A program made the position numbers and the translations under genes. From the NCBI GenBank assembly GCA_017437945.1, contig JAFRWP010000013.1, forward strand, positions 1 to 41,201: DNA of 41,201 nt. Direction: 5' to 3'. The notes under the pieces were generated by a model. That model was not told where the DNA came from. It did no database searches and saw nothing but the letters and a program-made list of their open reading frames with translations. This DNA comes from Candidatus Saccharimonadota bacterium. Lineage in GTDB: Bacteria > Patescibacteriota > Saccharimonadia > Saccharimonadales > Saccharimonadaceae. Of the stretch, positions 1 through 7,650 are shown piece by piece; positions within the stretch are counted from its first letter, which is position 1, and each line of letters starts with the position of its first letter.

Positions 1-1
1 T

Positions 2-280
2 ACAAAAGATGATCTTTTGTTGGCATTACAGCGCGTCTATGAAGCACTGGAGCCAGGCGGGCGCTTCTTGTTTAACGTGATTGACCGCGAAACGCACGAC
101 ATCGATGAACAATGGGTTGATTTTAATGACGAATACAAGATGGGCGCGGAACGATTCTATGCATATTATCGCGAAGATACAGTGCGAGAATTGATTGCGC
201 AAACGGATTTTAAAATCGCCGATTTCTGGAAAGAAGCAGGCGGCCACAATGATTGGTTAGTATTTTTATTGGAGAAATAA
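2..280 (+). CDS. Class I SAM-dependent methyltransferase, C-terminal part (truncated by window edge)
   Basis: The reading frame is open from base 2 and ends at a TAA at 278-280, so the 5' part lies outside the window. The visible 92 or so residues contain EALEPGGRFLFNV, the usual strand and turn after motif III of class I (Rossmann-fold) SAM methyltransferases, then a mixed alpha/beta tail ending in DWLVFLLEK. The substrate cannot be told from this piece because the SAM-binding motif I is missing. The next gene starts two bases after the stop, so the two are surely cotranscribed. Confidence 0.75.
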   Translation, partial: TKDDLLLALQRVYEALEPGGRFLFNVIDRETHDIDEQWVDFNDEYKMGAERFYAYYREDTVRELIAQTDFKIADFWKEAGGHNDWLVFLLEK

Positions 281-281
281 T

Positions 282-932
282 ATGGAAAAAGTAAATCCAG
301 AAGTAAAAGAATACATCGAAACACAAATTCTGCCTCGTTATAACGAGCTGGGCGGTCACACCGATGAGCACGTGCGACGAGTGATTGAACGCAGTTTACG
401 TTTTGCGGAACAGGCACCGGAAGTTAATATCGATATGGTTTACGTCATTGCGGCCTATCATGATTTGGGTCGCTTAGTTGATGACGAGACACACAATCTC
501 GAGTCGGCCAAAATGATGAGTAAAGACAAATTCTTGTTGTCGCATTTTACACTCGAGCAACTAGAAACCATGATGCAGGCAGTAGAGGATCACCGCGCCT
601 CGCTTGGTCATGAACCGCGCAGTATTTACGGAAAGTTGGTATCATCCGCTGACCGCAACACGAATATGTCTGATATGTTAAGCCGTAGCTACGATTACGC
701 GAAGCACTTGCATCCGGAAATGACCGACGATCAGCTTCATGAAGAAGCACGCATTCATCTGCGCGAAAAATATTCACCAGATGGCTATGCCGCCAAGACG
801 ATGTATTTTGACGATCCAGATTTCAAAGCGATTTTGACGCAAATCGAAGAAATCACGCGGTCGCCGGAAGAATTTGCCAGAATTCAAAGAGAACATAACG
901 AAAAACGATTCGGAAATACTGCAGAGAATTAA
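282..932 (+). CDS. HD-domain metal-dependent phosphohydrolase
   Basis: A 216-residue cytosolic protein with a complete HD-superfamily metal site: His26/His30 (GGHTDEH), the His60-Asp61 pair in AAYHDLG, His104 (EDHRAS), His110 and Asp124 (SADRN). HD proteins hydrolyse phosphoester bonds, often in nucleotides, but the substrate is not evident. The start is ATG one base after the preceding methyltransferase stop, and the carboxypeptidase gene begins 8 bases after this stop, so the three genes form an operon. The C-terminal 60 residues are acidic, helical and not recognised. Assignment to the HD superfamily is firm; the precise reaction is unknown. Confidence 0.85.
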   Translation: MEKVNPEVKEYIETQILPRYNELGGHTDEHVRRVIERSLRFAEQAPEVNIDMVYVIAAYHDLGRLVDDETHNLESAKMMSKDKFLLSHFTLEQLETMMQAVEDHRASLGHEPRSIYGKLVSSADRNTNMSDMLSRSYDYAKHLHPEMTDDQLHEEARIHLREKYSPDGYAAKTMYFDDPDFKAILTQIEEITRSPEEFARIQREHNEKRFGNTAEN

Positions 933-939
933 AACATAA

Positions 940-2121
940 ATGAAAAAGTGGGCAATCGGTATTATTGCATTTGTACTACTCGCGACGGTATTTGTTGGTA
1001 CACGCATGATATTTATGCCGGTGAATATTTCTTTCGCGCATGCAATTCAGCTGCCAGATATTCCCGCAATAAATGACATCATTCCGAAAGATTTGAGCGA
1101 AAAAGTTGCCGTAGCAATTGATGGACGCGTGGTTTTTCAGAATTCAGACAAAGTTCAAGCGACGGCATCAACGGCAAAAATGATTATGGCCGTAATGGTG
1201 ATGGAGAAAAAGCCATTCAAGCTCGGTGAAGTCGGCGAGACAATTGTGATAAATAGAGACTATTATAATCGTTACTTATACTACGCCACGCATAACGGTT
1301 CAAACACACGCGTGCAACTGGGCGAAAATATATCTGAATACGACGCGCTTGCTTCTGCCCTGCTCGCTTCGAGCAATAACATGGCGGACACACTTGCGAT
1401 GTGGGCGTTTGGCAGCTTCGAAGAATATAAGTTATTTGCCGAAACAAAATTAAAAGAATGGGGTCTCAATAATACAACGATTGGTATTGATGCGTGCGGT
1501 TATTCAAATACCACAACTAGCACGGCGGCGGACCTAGCAATAATCGCGCAAAAATTGATGGGAAACCCGGTACTGGCGGAAATCGTGGGACTCAAAACGC
1601 ACGTCGTGCCGGTTGCGGGCGAATTAAAAAACACAAATAAGCTCCTAGGCAAATCCGGAATACTCGGTATTAAAACTGGCTGGATTGGCGAATCGTCTGG
1701 TTATTGTTTGGCGACAGCTTATAAAACTGGCGAACATTTAATTTCGTTAATCGTACTAGGTGCGCAAACACGAGATGAATCATTTGATCGGTCAAAAATG
1801 ATTATCGATGCACTGCAGGATGCGCTAAAAGAAATCGAAATCGCAAAGAAGGATCAGGAAGTGGGCTACTATCAGTCATGGTGGGGTGGCAAAACTACGG
1901 TTACGGCACGCGAAGATGCATCGGTCTTTTCCTGGGCGGAAGCAAAGCCGACTCTAACGATTGCGATGAATGATTACGTAGAAGATCGTGAAGTAATCGG
2001 TGAATTGGTTTTTAAATCCGAGAACACCGAAAAGGCAGTTCGCGTTTCGACGAGTGGTTTTAAGGCCAGCCCAACATTTTGGGATAGGTTGAAATACGCC
2101 CTATTTATTAGTGGACAATAA
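940..2121 (+). CDS. D-alanyl-D-alanine carboxypeptidase (PBP5-like, peptidase S11)
   Basis: A 393-residue exported penicillin-binding protein that trims the terminal D-Ala from peptidoglycan stem peptides. An N-terminal hydrophobic signal or anchor covers residues 5-25. All three catalytic motifs are present: Ser77-Thr-Ala-Lys80 (SxxK), Ser144-Ser-Asn146 (SxN) and Lys245-Thr-Gly247 (KTG). After about residue 300 comes a beta-rich region like the C-terminal domain of S11 enzymes, with no evident C-terminal amphipathic anchor, so the N-terminal helix may hold it in the membrane. It is last in the operon with the HD protein and converges on a membrane-protein gene 5 bases away. Confidence 0.93.
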   Translation: MKKWAIGIIAFVLLATVFVGTRMIFMPVNISFAHAIQLPDIPAINDIIPKDLSEKVAVAIDGRVVFQNSDKVQATASTAKMIMAVMVMEKKPFKLGEVGETIVINRDYYNRYLYYATHNGSNTRVQLGENISEYDALASALLASSNNMADTLAMWAFGSFEEYKLFAETKLKEWGLNNTTIGIDACGYSNTTTSTAADLAIIAQKLMGNPVLAEIVGLKTHVVPVAGELKNTNKLLGKSGILGIKTGWIGESSGYCLATAYKTGEHLISLIVLGAQTRDESFDRSKMIIDALQDALKEIEIAKKDQEVGYYQSWWGGKTTVTAREDASVFSWAEAKPTLTIAMNDYVEDREVIGELVFKSENTEKAVRVSTSGFKASPTFWDRLKYALFISGQ

Positions 2122-2126
2122 TAATT

Positions 2127-2441
2127 TTACTTAAGGTGTTTGGCCTCAGCTTTAATGCTGATTGGCAACATTACGAGGATAAATAGAACCATCAAAATCG
2201 CAGATATTAGGATGAGAATTTGCAGATTGAGCAACATCCCAATACTGAGCACACAGAAGATTAGGCTCGTTACGATCATCGATATAGCATTGAGGAGTTG
2301 CGCCTTGCGACGATATTTGGCCGGAAGTTTTTTGCGCTCTTTTGGCAAAAGTGGGTCAAATTTTCCGCAGATGGTGGCGATGCCAGTTAAGATCTGCATA
2401 ACACTAAATATGATAAGTACGATAGCAATTATGTTAATCAT
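2127..2441 (-). CDS. Small integral membrane protein, three predicted helices (DUF3784-like?)
   Basis: A 104-residue protein with hydrophobic segments at about residues 3-24, 50-70 and 75-95, and a basic cytoplasmic loop between the first two (LPKERKKLPAKYRRK). Size and layout resemble DUF3784-type small membrane proteins, but this is only a resemblance. There is no Shine-Dalgarno sequence. Instead a -10 box TACAAT at 2448-2453 ends six bases before the ATG, so a leaderless mRNA is likely. The opposite strand has an open frame of the same length, but it lacks both a hydrophobic pattern that makes sense and start signals. Confidence 0.7.
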   Translation of the reverse strand: MINIIAIVLIIFSVMQILTGIATICGKFDPLLPKERKKLPAKYRRKAQLLNAISMIVTSLIFCVLSIGMLLNLQILILISAILMVLFILVMLPISIKAEAKHLK

Positions 2442-2487
2442 ACTTTTATTGTAGCTTATTGTGAGATATTTATACTCATGCTTTTAG

Positions 2488-2511
2488 AAATACCGCTTCG
2501 GCGGTATTTTT
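2488..2511 (+). terminator. Hairpin with T-run
   Basis: Perfect 9-bp stem AAATACCGC, loop TTCG, GCGGTATTT, followed by T residues on the plus strand. There is no obvious gene directly upstream on the plus strand. It may stop readthrough from the carboxypeptidase operon, or border the structured region that follows. Confidence 0.6.
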
Positions 2512-2512
2512 G

Positions 2513-2682
2513 GAGTTCGGGCTTGGTTAGCCCATCGAGTGTTTGCGTTGGAGACTAGCTCGCTGGGGCTTCAATGAACGGCGATTCTAGGTAGCTAGAA
2601 GTGCCCGGAGAAAGAACGCATGAGCATCAGAGTTACGACTTGTGGTGTGATTGTGGAGTTGAGTATTCGGATACCGAAACTC
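2513..2682. other. Structure-rich intergenic region, possible noncoding RNA
   Basis: No open frame is convincing here. The ends can pair (GAGTTCGG at 2513-2520 with CCGAAACTC at 2674-2682, one bulged base). Inside are clean hairpins: GGGCT/AGCCC at 2519-2533, TTCTAG-GTAG-CTAGAA near 2584, and TTCGG-ATA-CCGAA near 2666. The overall shape, about 170 nt with a closing stem, would suit a structured RNA on either strand. I looked for tmRNA, RNase P, SRP and 6S signatures and recognised none. No promoter is obvious. Confidence 0.3.
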
Positions 2683-2755
2683 AAAAAAATTTACTCGTCT
2701 ATAGACGAGTAAATTAAAACCAATGGGGTGGCGATCCTAGATGGGTCGCCCCATA
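2683..2755 (-). ncRNA. Predicted small RNA with 5' hairpin and intrinsic terminator
   Basis: On the minus strand a -10 box TATAAT (2761-2766) is followed, after about 7 bases, by a hairpin (TGGGGCGA...TCGCCACCCCA, about 2723-2753), a short A/T-rich linker, and a strong terminator: 10-bp stem TTTACTCGTC/GACGAGTAAA with a TATA loop (2690-2713) and seven T residues (2683-2689). The unit is about 70 nt, has no open frame, and is divergent from the gene starting at 2780, whose -10 box lies directly beside it. No known family was recognised. Confidence 0.5.
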
Positions 2756-2760
2756 AGGAT

Positions 2761-2779
2761 ATTATACTATAATTAAGAT
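2761..2779. promoter_or_regulatory. Divergent back-to-back -10 boxes
   Basis: ATTATA at 2761-2766 is a minus-strand TATAAT for the predicted small RNA. TATAAT at 2768-2773 is the plus-strand -10 box for the gene at 2780, with only six bases (TAAGAT) before its ATG. The two boxes are separated by one base, so only one polymerase could open this site at a time. Confidence 0.6.
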
Positions 2780-3520
2780 ATGAAGATTGTGAGTTTTAAT
2801 GTCAGTGGTGGATTTTATGTAGGTAATGAAGATACGGAATATTTAGACCGTAAAGCCGCTGAACGAATTGATGAAAGATTATTACAGCAAATCATCGATT
2901 TGATGAATGCGGAAGATCCCGATGTAGTTTGCTTCCAGGAAATAATCACATCACCAGACGTTGGATATATTGATCGAATCGTGACTGGTACGGAATTAAA
3001 GCATCGGGCGGAGTTTGAGCTAAGTCCATGCAATATGGTAAAAGATACGAATTGTGGCCTGGCGATATTATCAAAACATCCGCTCGCAAATGTGAAGAAA
3101 ATCTTTTTGCCAAACCCGAAACTATCCAAAACCACGGCTTCGGGAAATACATACTATTTATACGATAAAGGTATGCTTTTAGCGGATGTCGAGATGGGCG
3201 AAAAATCTTTCCGAGCGTTTACGCATCACAACTTCCCTTTTGGCAGATTTAATTCAACTGCCGATAAACATCCAGAAGTGTTTGATTTTATTCGCCAGAC
3301 GGTGGAGGCAGAAAAACCAGATTTCGTGACGGGCGATTTTAATACGTTGAACTATCGCGAGTTGCTAAACTTGGATGGATATGAAAGTAGCTGCCATGAA
3401 GGAACGGCGGCAGACGGAAGGCAGTATGACGATATCATGGTGCGAGTAGGAATGAAGTATGAAAACAAAGTAATAAAAACGCTGTCCGATCACGTAATGT
3501 TAGTGACGGAAATTATTTAA
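2780..3520 (+). CDS. Endonuclease/exonuclease/phosphatase (EEP) family protein
   Basis: A 246-residue protein with the EEP fold signature residues: Asn7 in SFNVSGG, Glu54 in VVCFQEI, CGLAILSKHPL, VTGDFNTLNYRE (Asp and Asn ligands) and the terminal LSDHVMLVTEI with the catalytic His. EEP enzymes cleave phosphodiester or phosphoester bonds in DNA, RNA or lipids with Mg2+. There is no signal peptide, so the enzyme is cytosolic and its substrate is open. The -10 box lies six bases before the ATG and there is no ribosome binding site, which predicts a leaderless message. Confidence 0.88.
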   Translation: MKIVSFNVSGGFYVGNEDTEYLDRKAAERIDERLLQQIIDLMNAEDPDVVCFQEIITSPDVGYIDRIVTGTELKHRAEFELSPCNMVKDTNCGLAILSKHPLANVKKIFLPNPKLSKTTASGNTYYLYDKGMLLADVEMGEKSFRAFTHHNFPFGRFNSTADKHPEVFDFIRQTVEAEKPDFVTGDFNTLNYRELLNLDGYESSCHEGTAADGRQYDDIMVRVGMKYENKVIKTLSDHVMLVTEII

Positions 3521-3560
3521 AAGCATAGGTATCAGAGTTTTGGCATTGTTAACAGTGATG

Positions 3561-3585
3561 AAAAATGCCCCGCATCGTGCGGGGC
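3561..3585 (-). terminator. Intrinsic terminator for the minus-strand gene at 3602-3868
   Basis: GCCCCGC-ATCGT-GCGGGGC stem at 3567-3585, followed on the minus strand by five T residues (3561-3565). The plus strand has no T-run after it. Confidence 0.75.
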
Positions 3586-3601
3586 GGGTCGAAATTGGTG
3601 A

Positions 3602-3868
3602 TTACTTCTTGTGGCAATTTTTGATGGTGAACGTTCCGTCTTCGTAGAGCTGGATGTTGAAGTGGTAGTAGCCTTTCGCGTCGTTATCGTCCGTTCCGAA
3701 AAGGTTCACTTCCGCAGTACCGTCGGTATGAATCTTGACGTCTTCGATGCTGTCAGGATACACACCATTGTAGAACCTGGTCTTCTCGCCCAGAATCATC
3801 GCGGTCAGCTGCTGCTCAATAGTCCAGTGCTGAGACGTGTCTCTGTAGTCCCAATGGTTCTTTGCCAT
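3602..3868 (-). CDS. Hypothetical small protein, 88 residues
   Basis: Not recognised. The protein is soluble and polar, with an aromatic start (MAKNHWDYRDTSQHW) and a beta-rich second half (TAEVNLFGTDD, YYHFNIQLYEDGTFTIK). An ATG five codons upstream (3883) is rejected because GAGGTG lies at proper distance before the ATG at 3868. A promoter fits well: minus-strand -35 TTGCAA (3938-3943), 17-bp spacer and -10 TATAAT (3915-3920), giving a leader of about 45 nt. A strong terminator follows the stop. The gene is a single-gene transcription unit. Confidence 0.75.
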   Translation of the reverse strand: MAKNHWDYRDTSQHWTIEQQLTAMILGEKTRFYNGVYPDSIEDVKIHTDGTAEVNLFGTDDNDAKGYYHFNIQLYEDGTFTIKNCHKK

Positions 3869-3914
3869 AAAAGAACACCTCACTTATAAAAATTAGCACT
3901 TATGTGCTGAGCAT

Positions 3915-3943
3915 ATTATACTATATTTTTTCCGGATTTGCAA
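3915..3943 (-). promoter_or_regulatory. Sigma70-type promoter
   Basis: Minus strand: TTGCAA (3938-3943), 17-bp spacer, TATAAT (3915-3920). It drives the 88-residue hypothetical gene at 3602-3868. Confidence 0.65.
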
Positions 3944-4036
3944 TTATTCGGCCTTATGTGGGTAAGGTCTTAAAGCAATAACAATAATAGATTTGCACCC
4001 GATGATATGATTAAAGTAGTAAATGAGGATTTATTT

Positions 4037-4579
4037 ATGCCAAGACCGCGCAATAAACAGGATTTATTAAAAGCTGGCAAAGAATACTACGCTAAGCTGA
4101 TTGAAATGGCTGATGGAATGAGCGAGAAAGAGATGAATACTGAATTTGATTTCTCCAGCGATCCGTCAAAGAAAGAGCGCCACTGGGGCCGCGATAAAAA
4201 TCTGCGCGATATTTGGGTGCATCTATATGAATGGCACCGGATGCTACTAGAATTTGTTGATAACAATATGAATAAAGGCCTAAATATGCCGTTCTTGCCG
4301 GAACCATATACCTGGAAAACATATGGCGATATGAATGTAGAGTATTGGAAGAAACATCAAAATGCTTCGCTAGCGGATGCGCGCAAGATGTTTGAGAAAT
4401 CACATCAGGATGTAATGAAATTAGCTGAGAGTTTGTCGGAAGAACAATTATTTACGAAAGGAATGTATCCGTGGGTGGGAGGCTCAGTTTTGGGGTCGTA
4501 TTTCGTGAGCTGTTTGTCGTCACATTATGATTGGGCGATGAAGAAGTTGAAGGCGCATAAGAAGAATTGTGCAGAATAA
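4037..4579 (+). CDS. ClbS/DfsB family four-helix bundle protein, copy 1
   Basis: A 180-residue protein of the ClbS/DfsB family (DinB-like four-helix bundle). The name comes from ClbS, which hydrolyses the colibactin cyclopropane and protects the producer; a role in this organism is unproven. Marks seen: MPRPRNKQDLL at the N-terminus, RDIWVHLYEWHRMLLEF, and the C-terminal SCLSSHYDWAMKKLKAHKK. Family members carry such conserved W/H residues. An in-frame ATG at 4007 is rejected: GAGGA sits before the ATG at 4037, and the paralogue at 9456 has its first ATG exactly there. TATGAT at about 4001-4006 serves as the -10 box. It is about 94% identical to the paralogue. Confidence 0.85.
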   Translation: MPRPRNKQDLLKAGKEYYAKLIEMADGMSEKEMNTEFDFSSDPSKKERHWGRDKNLRDIWVHLYEWHRMLLEFVDNNMNKGLNMPFLPEPYTWKTYGDMNVEYWKKHQNASLADARKMFEKSHQDVMKLAESLSEEQLFTKGMYPWVGGSVLGSYFVSCLSSHYDWAMKKLKAHKKNCAE

Positions 4580-4599
4580 GTAGTTTGTATTGGACACAA

Positions 4600-4628
4600 A
4601 AAGCCGACCATACTAAGTAGCCGGCTTT
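4600..4628. terminator. Bidirectional terminator between convergent genes
   Basis: AAAGCCG/CGGCTTT stem with a 15-base loop, between the ClbS gene and the convergent beta-helix gene. The left arm and the sequence before it are kept behind the second ClbS copy at about 10010-10030, where the right arm is lost. Confidence 0.7.
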
Positions 4629-4633
4629 ATTGT

Positions 4634-5980
4634 TTACTTTACCTGAGTACCATTCACATAAAGCTTATAACCATTTGTATGGATATTACTGTTTGTTGTA
4701 TCGGCATTCGTGAGCGATTTAACATAAGTATCGCCCGTTAAAGTTATCGAGCTAGAACTATCTAGGGTAAGCTCAACTTCGCCAGCATTATCACTATTAA
4801 TAGCGCCGCTAAATGATGAACCATTAGCGAGATTCATGGTTAGCTTTGAAATAGAATCTACGACGATATTACTAGTGGCTTTTTGGTTGGTCATATTAAG
4901 CGTAACCGTACCGCCATTGCTACCAGAATTACCCCAAGAATCTTTCTGAATCCTTAAGAAGTTACCAGTATCATCGTTGTTTACGATCGTGTTATTCTCA
5001 AGGTTAATCTCCGCAGTGGTGTTCGTTACATAGAAGCTATCACCCTTGTTAGTCGTGATAGTTGAGTTTTTGGCAGTAAAGACAGCCTTGCCAGACGCCG
5101 CGTCACCGCTCATCGATTGATAAAGAAAGACGTTCTTGTAAGTGGTCGATTGGCCATTGAGCCTATTATTTGTGTCGGTTAAATTAACATTTTCGAGCGT
5201 AACGCTATTTTTACCTTCAATCACTACACCTTCAGACGCCGTGGCTTCAAGCGTGGCGTTTTTGACGGTAATGTCTGCCGTAGAATAGATGGCCGGAGAA
5301 CCTTGGCCGGTAGTTTTATAGGTGCCCTTATTGACCGTCACGGTGCCGCCGCCGCGATCCGAGCGAATAGCCGCGCTGGACGTGCCGGAGGTATTAATTG
5401 TGAGATTTTCCGCGTTCATTACACCGCCGCCAGTCGTCATAATGCCACCAGCGTTATTTTTGCTAGTAGTGATAGTAGAGTCGGAAATATTAACCGTAGT
5501 GCCGTCAGACGACGCGTTATTCGTCGTGGCCGATCCGCCGTAACTAAAGACGCCGTTAGCACCGTTAGCGTCGGTAGTAATATTGGCATTTTTTATCGTC
5601 AGCGTGGCGCCACCTTTGGCAATAATGGCGGAGTTAGTGCCATAAAAGCTAGTATTATCGCCACCATCCGAATCACCGGTTTTAGTTACGGTGATGTCTG
5701 ATAAATTCACCGCGATATTGCCCGAGACAGAAATGGCATTTTCGTCCGCCGTAGACGAGCCGAATTCGCCGCCCGTAACATCCTCGTTGCTAGTGATTTC
5801 TTTTGCAGACGCATACGAGGCGGACGAACCACTACCACTGTTGCTTACTGCTGGCGTGCTGCCATTGCTGACTACATAATTCTTATTAACTGTATTGACA
5901 ATTACGAACCACAGCGCGCCAAGAGTCACGGTTAGGATGGCGATAATGGCGATATAAGTAGTAAGTTGTTTCTTTTCCAT
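4634..5980 (-). CDS. Membrane-anchored, beta-helix-like repetitive surface protein
   Basis: A 448-residue protein with one N-terminal transmembrane segment (about residues 9-31) and a Ser/Gly/Ala linker, then an extracellular region very rich in Thr, Ser, Asn, Gly and Asp. It shows recurring strands of the type TLTIKNANITT, TVNISDSTITT, VNLTDTNN and KNSTITTN, the pattern of a right-handed parallel beta-helix (pectate-lyase-like). There are no Cys residues. Such proteins act as adhesins or polysaccharide-binding or degrading proteins, but no catalytic site is visible. A GGAGG site precedes the ATG. The small membrane protein gene directly upstream, also starting with MEK, is cotranscribed. Confidence 0.8.
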   Translation of the reverse strand: MEKKQLTTYIAIIAILTVTLGALWFVIVNTVNKNYVVSNGSTPAVSNSGSGSSASYASAKEITSNEDVTGGEFGSSTADENAISVSGNIAVNLSDITVTKTGDSDGGDNTSFYGTNSAIIAKGGATLTIKNANITTDANGANGVFSYGGSATTNNASSDGTTVNISDSTITTSKNNAGGIMTTGGGVMNAENLTINTSGTSSAAIRSDRGGGTVTVNKGTYKTTGQGSPAIYSTADITVKNATLEATASEGVVIEGKNSVTLENVNLTDTNNRLNGQSTTYKNVFLYQSMSGDAASGKAVFTAKNSTITTNKGDSFYVTNTTAEINLENNTIVNNDDTGNFLRIQKDSWGNSGSNGGTVTLNMTNQKATSNIVVDSISKLTMNLANGSSFSGAINSDNAGEVELTLDSSSSITLTGDTYVKSLTNADTTNSNIHTNGYKLYVNGTQVK

Positions 5981-6000
5981 TACGACCTCCTTTCTCTCCT

Positions 6001-6288
6001 TCAGCTATTCTCGCGTTGTGTATCTTCAGTGTTTTCAGAATTGTTGCTTTCACCTGGTTTTTCTGGCGGAGTTCCACTTGGGGCGTTGCCAGAATTATCG
6101 CCGCTTGGCATTTCTGGTGGCATGCCACCTTGCATTTGCCGCGACGAGCTAGTGTTGGAGGAGTTATTTACGCCAAGCGTAGTTGTATAGACGCAGAAGG
6201 ACGCGGTCGAAATAACAGCGCCAACTAGCACGCCAATCACAAACAAGATTATTCCTTTCTTGGCATTATCTTTCTTTTCCTTTTCCAT
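6001..6288 (-). CDS. Small membrane protein with Pro/Ser/Asn-rich extracellular tail
   Basis: A 95-residue protein: basic N-terminus (MEKEKKDNAKK), one transmembrane helix at about residues 12-35, then a low-complexity tail with repeated PPEMPSG, APSGTPPEKPGES units rich in Pro, Gly, Ser and Asn. Not recognised. AGGAGC precedes the ATG, and TATAAT (near 6317-6322) can be its -10 box. The beta-helix gene starts 20 bases after this stop, so the two likely work together at the cell surface, perhaps with this protein as a small anchor or chaperone (inference). Confidence 0.7.
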   Translation of the reverse strand: MEKEKKDNAKKGIILFVIGVLVGAVISTASFCVYTTTLGVNNSSNTSSSRQMQGGMPPEMPSGDNSGNAPSGTPPEKPGESNNSENTEDTQRENS

Positions 6289-6428
6289 TATGATGCTCCT
6301 AATTAATTGTAATTTAATTATAAAAGCCGATGCCTGAAGAAAGCTTAAAAATGTGAGATAAAATTCAAGCCATTTCGTTGGGGCGCTTTATCTAAAAATA
6401 TCTTCGTAACTGATATATAATTACTGAT

Positions 6429-7541
6429 ATGAAGAATTCCCGCGAAAAAATTGTAATTAGAACCAGTATTATTAGTATTTTAGCAAATATCGTATTGGCC
6501 GGTTTTAAAGCGGCGGTCGGGCTCATTTCGCATTCAATTGCAATCGTTTCGGATGCCGTAAATAATTTGAGCGATGCATTATCGAGTATCATTACAATTG
6601 TCGGCACAAAACTCGCCGGCAGAGCACCAGACAAAAAGCATCCGTACGGCTACGGCCGCATCGAATATATTACTTCCCTGGTCGTTTCCGCCATCGTATT
6701 GTACGCAGGTATTACGGCCGGCATTGAATCAGTTAAAAAGATTTTCGCGCCAGAAGAAGTCGATTATAGTATTACAACTTTAATTATTTTGATTGCCGGT
6801 ATTATCGTAAAATTCGCGCTCGGTTTATACGTCAAGAAGAAAGGCCGTGACGTCAAATCCGATTCATTGGTCGCAAGCGGTTCTGACGCATTTAATGACG
6901 CGATTCTTTCAATTTCCGTGTTGGCATCGGCGATAGTTTACATGATTTTCCATATCAGCATCGAAGCATATGTTGGTGTGTTACTTTCGATTTTCATCAT
7001 TAAAGCTGGTATTGAATTAATCAAAGAATCAGTCGACAACGTACTGGGAACGCGCGTTGAGAGTTCGCTCGCTAAGTCGATCAAACAAGAAATCTTGAAA
7101 GAAAAATCCATCCAAGGCGCATTTGATTTAGTGCTAAATGATTACGGCCCAGACAAATATCTCGGCTCCGTACACATTGAAGTTCCCGATACGATGACGG
7201 TCTCGGAAATTGATAAAATCTCGCGCGATATCACCAAACGTGTCTCGAAAAAATTTGGCGTAATTCTACATACGATTGGCATCTATTCGGTCAACACGAA
7301 AGATAAGAATGTAATTAAAATCCGCAAAGATATCGAGAAGATCGTATTTAGCCATAAAGAAGTATTGCAGATGCACGGATTTTATTTGGACGAAAAAGAT
7401 AAGTCGCTAAGCTTTGATATTATTATCGATTTCAAGGCCGAAGATCGCGCGAAAACTTACCAAGAAATTTACGACGCTGTAAATGCGAAATATCCAGAAT
7501 ATAGCCTAGCGATTACGCTCGACGTTGACGCGAGTGATTAA
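6429..7541 (+). CDS. Cation diffusion facilitator transporter, Mn-type metal site
   Basis: A 370-residue CDF exporter: six transmembrane helices in residues 12-205, then a cytoplasmic ferredoxin-like domain and a further C-terminal extension of about 80 residues. The transport site reads Asn45-x3-Asp49 in helix 2 (SDAVNNLSD) and Asp153-x3-Asp157 in helix 5 (SGSDAFND), the N/D-D/D set known for manganese CDFs such as MntE, rather than the D/D-H/D or H/D-H/D sets of zinc exporters. HPYGYGRIEY in the helix 2-3 loop is also family-typical. The -10 box TATAAT (6416-6421) ends seven bases before the ATG, so the mRNA is probably leaderless. Confidence 0.92.
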   Translation: MKNSREKIVIRTSIISILANIVLAGFKAAVGLISHSIAIVSDAVNNLSDALSSIITIVGTKLAGRAPDKKHPYGYGRIEYITSLVVSAIVLYAGITAGIESVKKIFAPEEVDYSITTLIILIAGIIVKFALGLYVKKKGRDVKSDSLVASGSDAFNDAILSISVLASAIVYMIFHISIEAYVGVLLSIFIIKAGIELIKESVDNVLGTRVESSLAKSIKQEILKEKSIQGAFDLVLNDYGPDKYLGSVHIEVPDTMTVSEIDKISRDITKRVSKKFGVILHTIGIYSVNTKDKNVIKIRKDIEKIVFSHKEVLQMHGFYLDEKDKSLSFDIIIDFKAEDRAKTYQEIYDAVNAKYPEYSLAITLDVDASD

Positions 7542-7573
7542 TTAAATAGTTGTTTGATACTACTACATTATTC

Positions 7574-7602
7574 TTGACTTTTTATGATGTATATGATATA
7601 AT
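7574..7602 (+). promoter_or_regulatory. Near-consensus sigma70 promoter
   Basis: TTGACT (7574-7579), 17-bp spacer, TATAAT (7597-7602), followed by a leader of about 40 nt with GGAGGA. It drives the membrane protein gene at 7651. Confidence 0.8.
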
Positions 7603-7650
7603 TAGATATGTAGCTCCGTTGATGATTCCAGGACATTGGAGGAATGTTTT

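Noticed and set aside
2140-2454. Plus-strand ORF of 104 codons opposite the membrane-protein gene
   Set aside because: No ribosome binding site or promoter, and the minus-strand frame has a clear transmembrane pattern and a leaderless-type promoter.
2513-2682. tmRNA, RNase P, SRP or 6S RNA
   Set aside because: None of the conserved cores (tag ORF, GAGGAAAGTCC, GGAAGGAAGCAG) is present. A short CTAGG...GTGCCC likeness to the SRP Alu domain seems to be chance.
2701-2760. T-box-like GGGTGGCGA motif before the EEP gene
   Set aside because: The EEP gene has its own -10 box six bases before ATG, there is no specifier stem, and the hairpin plus T-run work on the minus strand.
4007-4036. Ten-codon N-terminal extension of the first ClbS gene
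   Set aside because: It lies over the -10 box, and the paralogue has no matching upstream ATG.
5303-5701. Plus-strand ORF of 132 codons inside the beta-helix gene
   Set aside because: Shadow of a low-complexity gene; no start signals.
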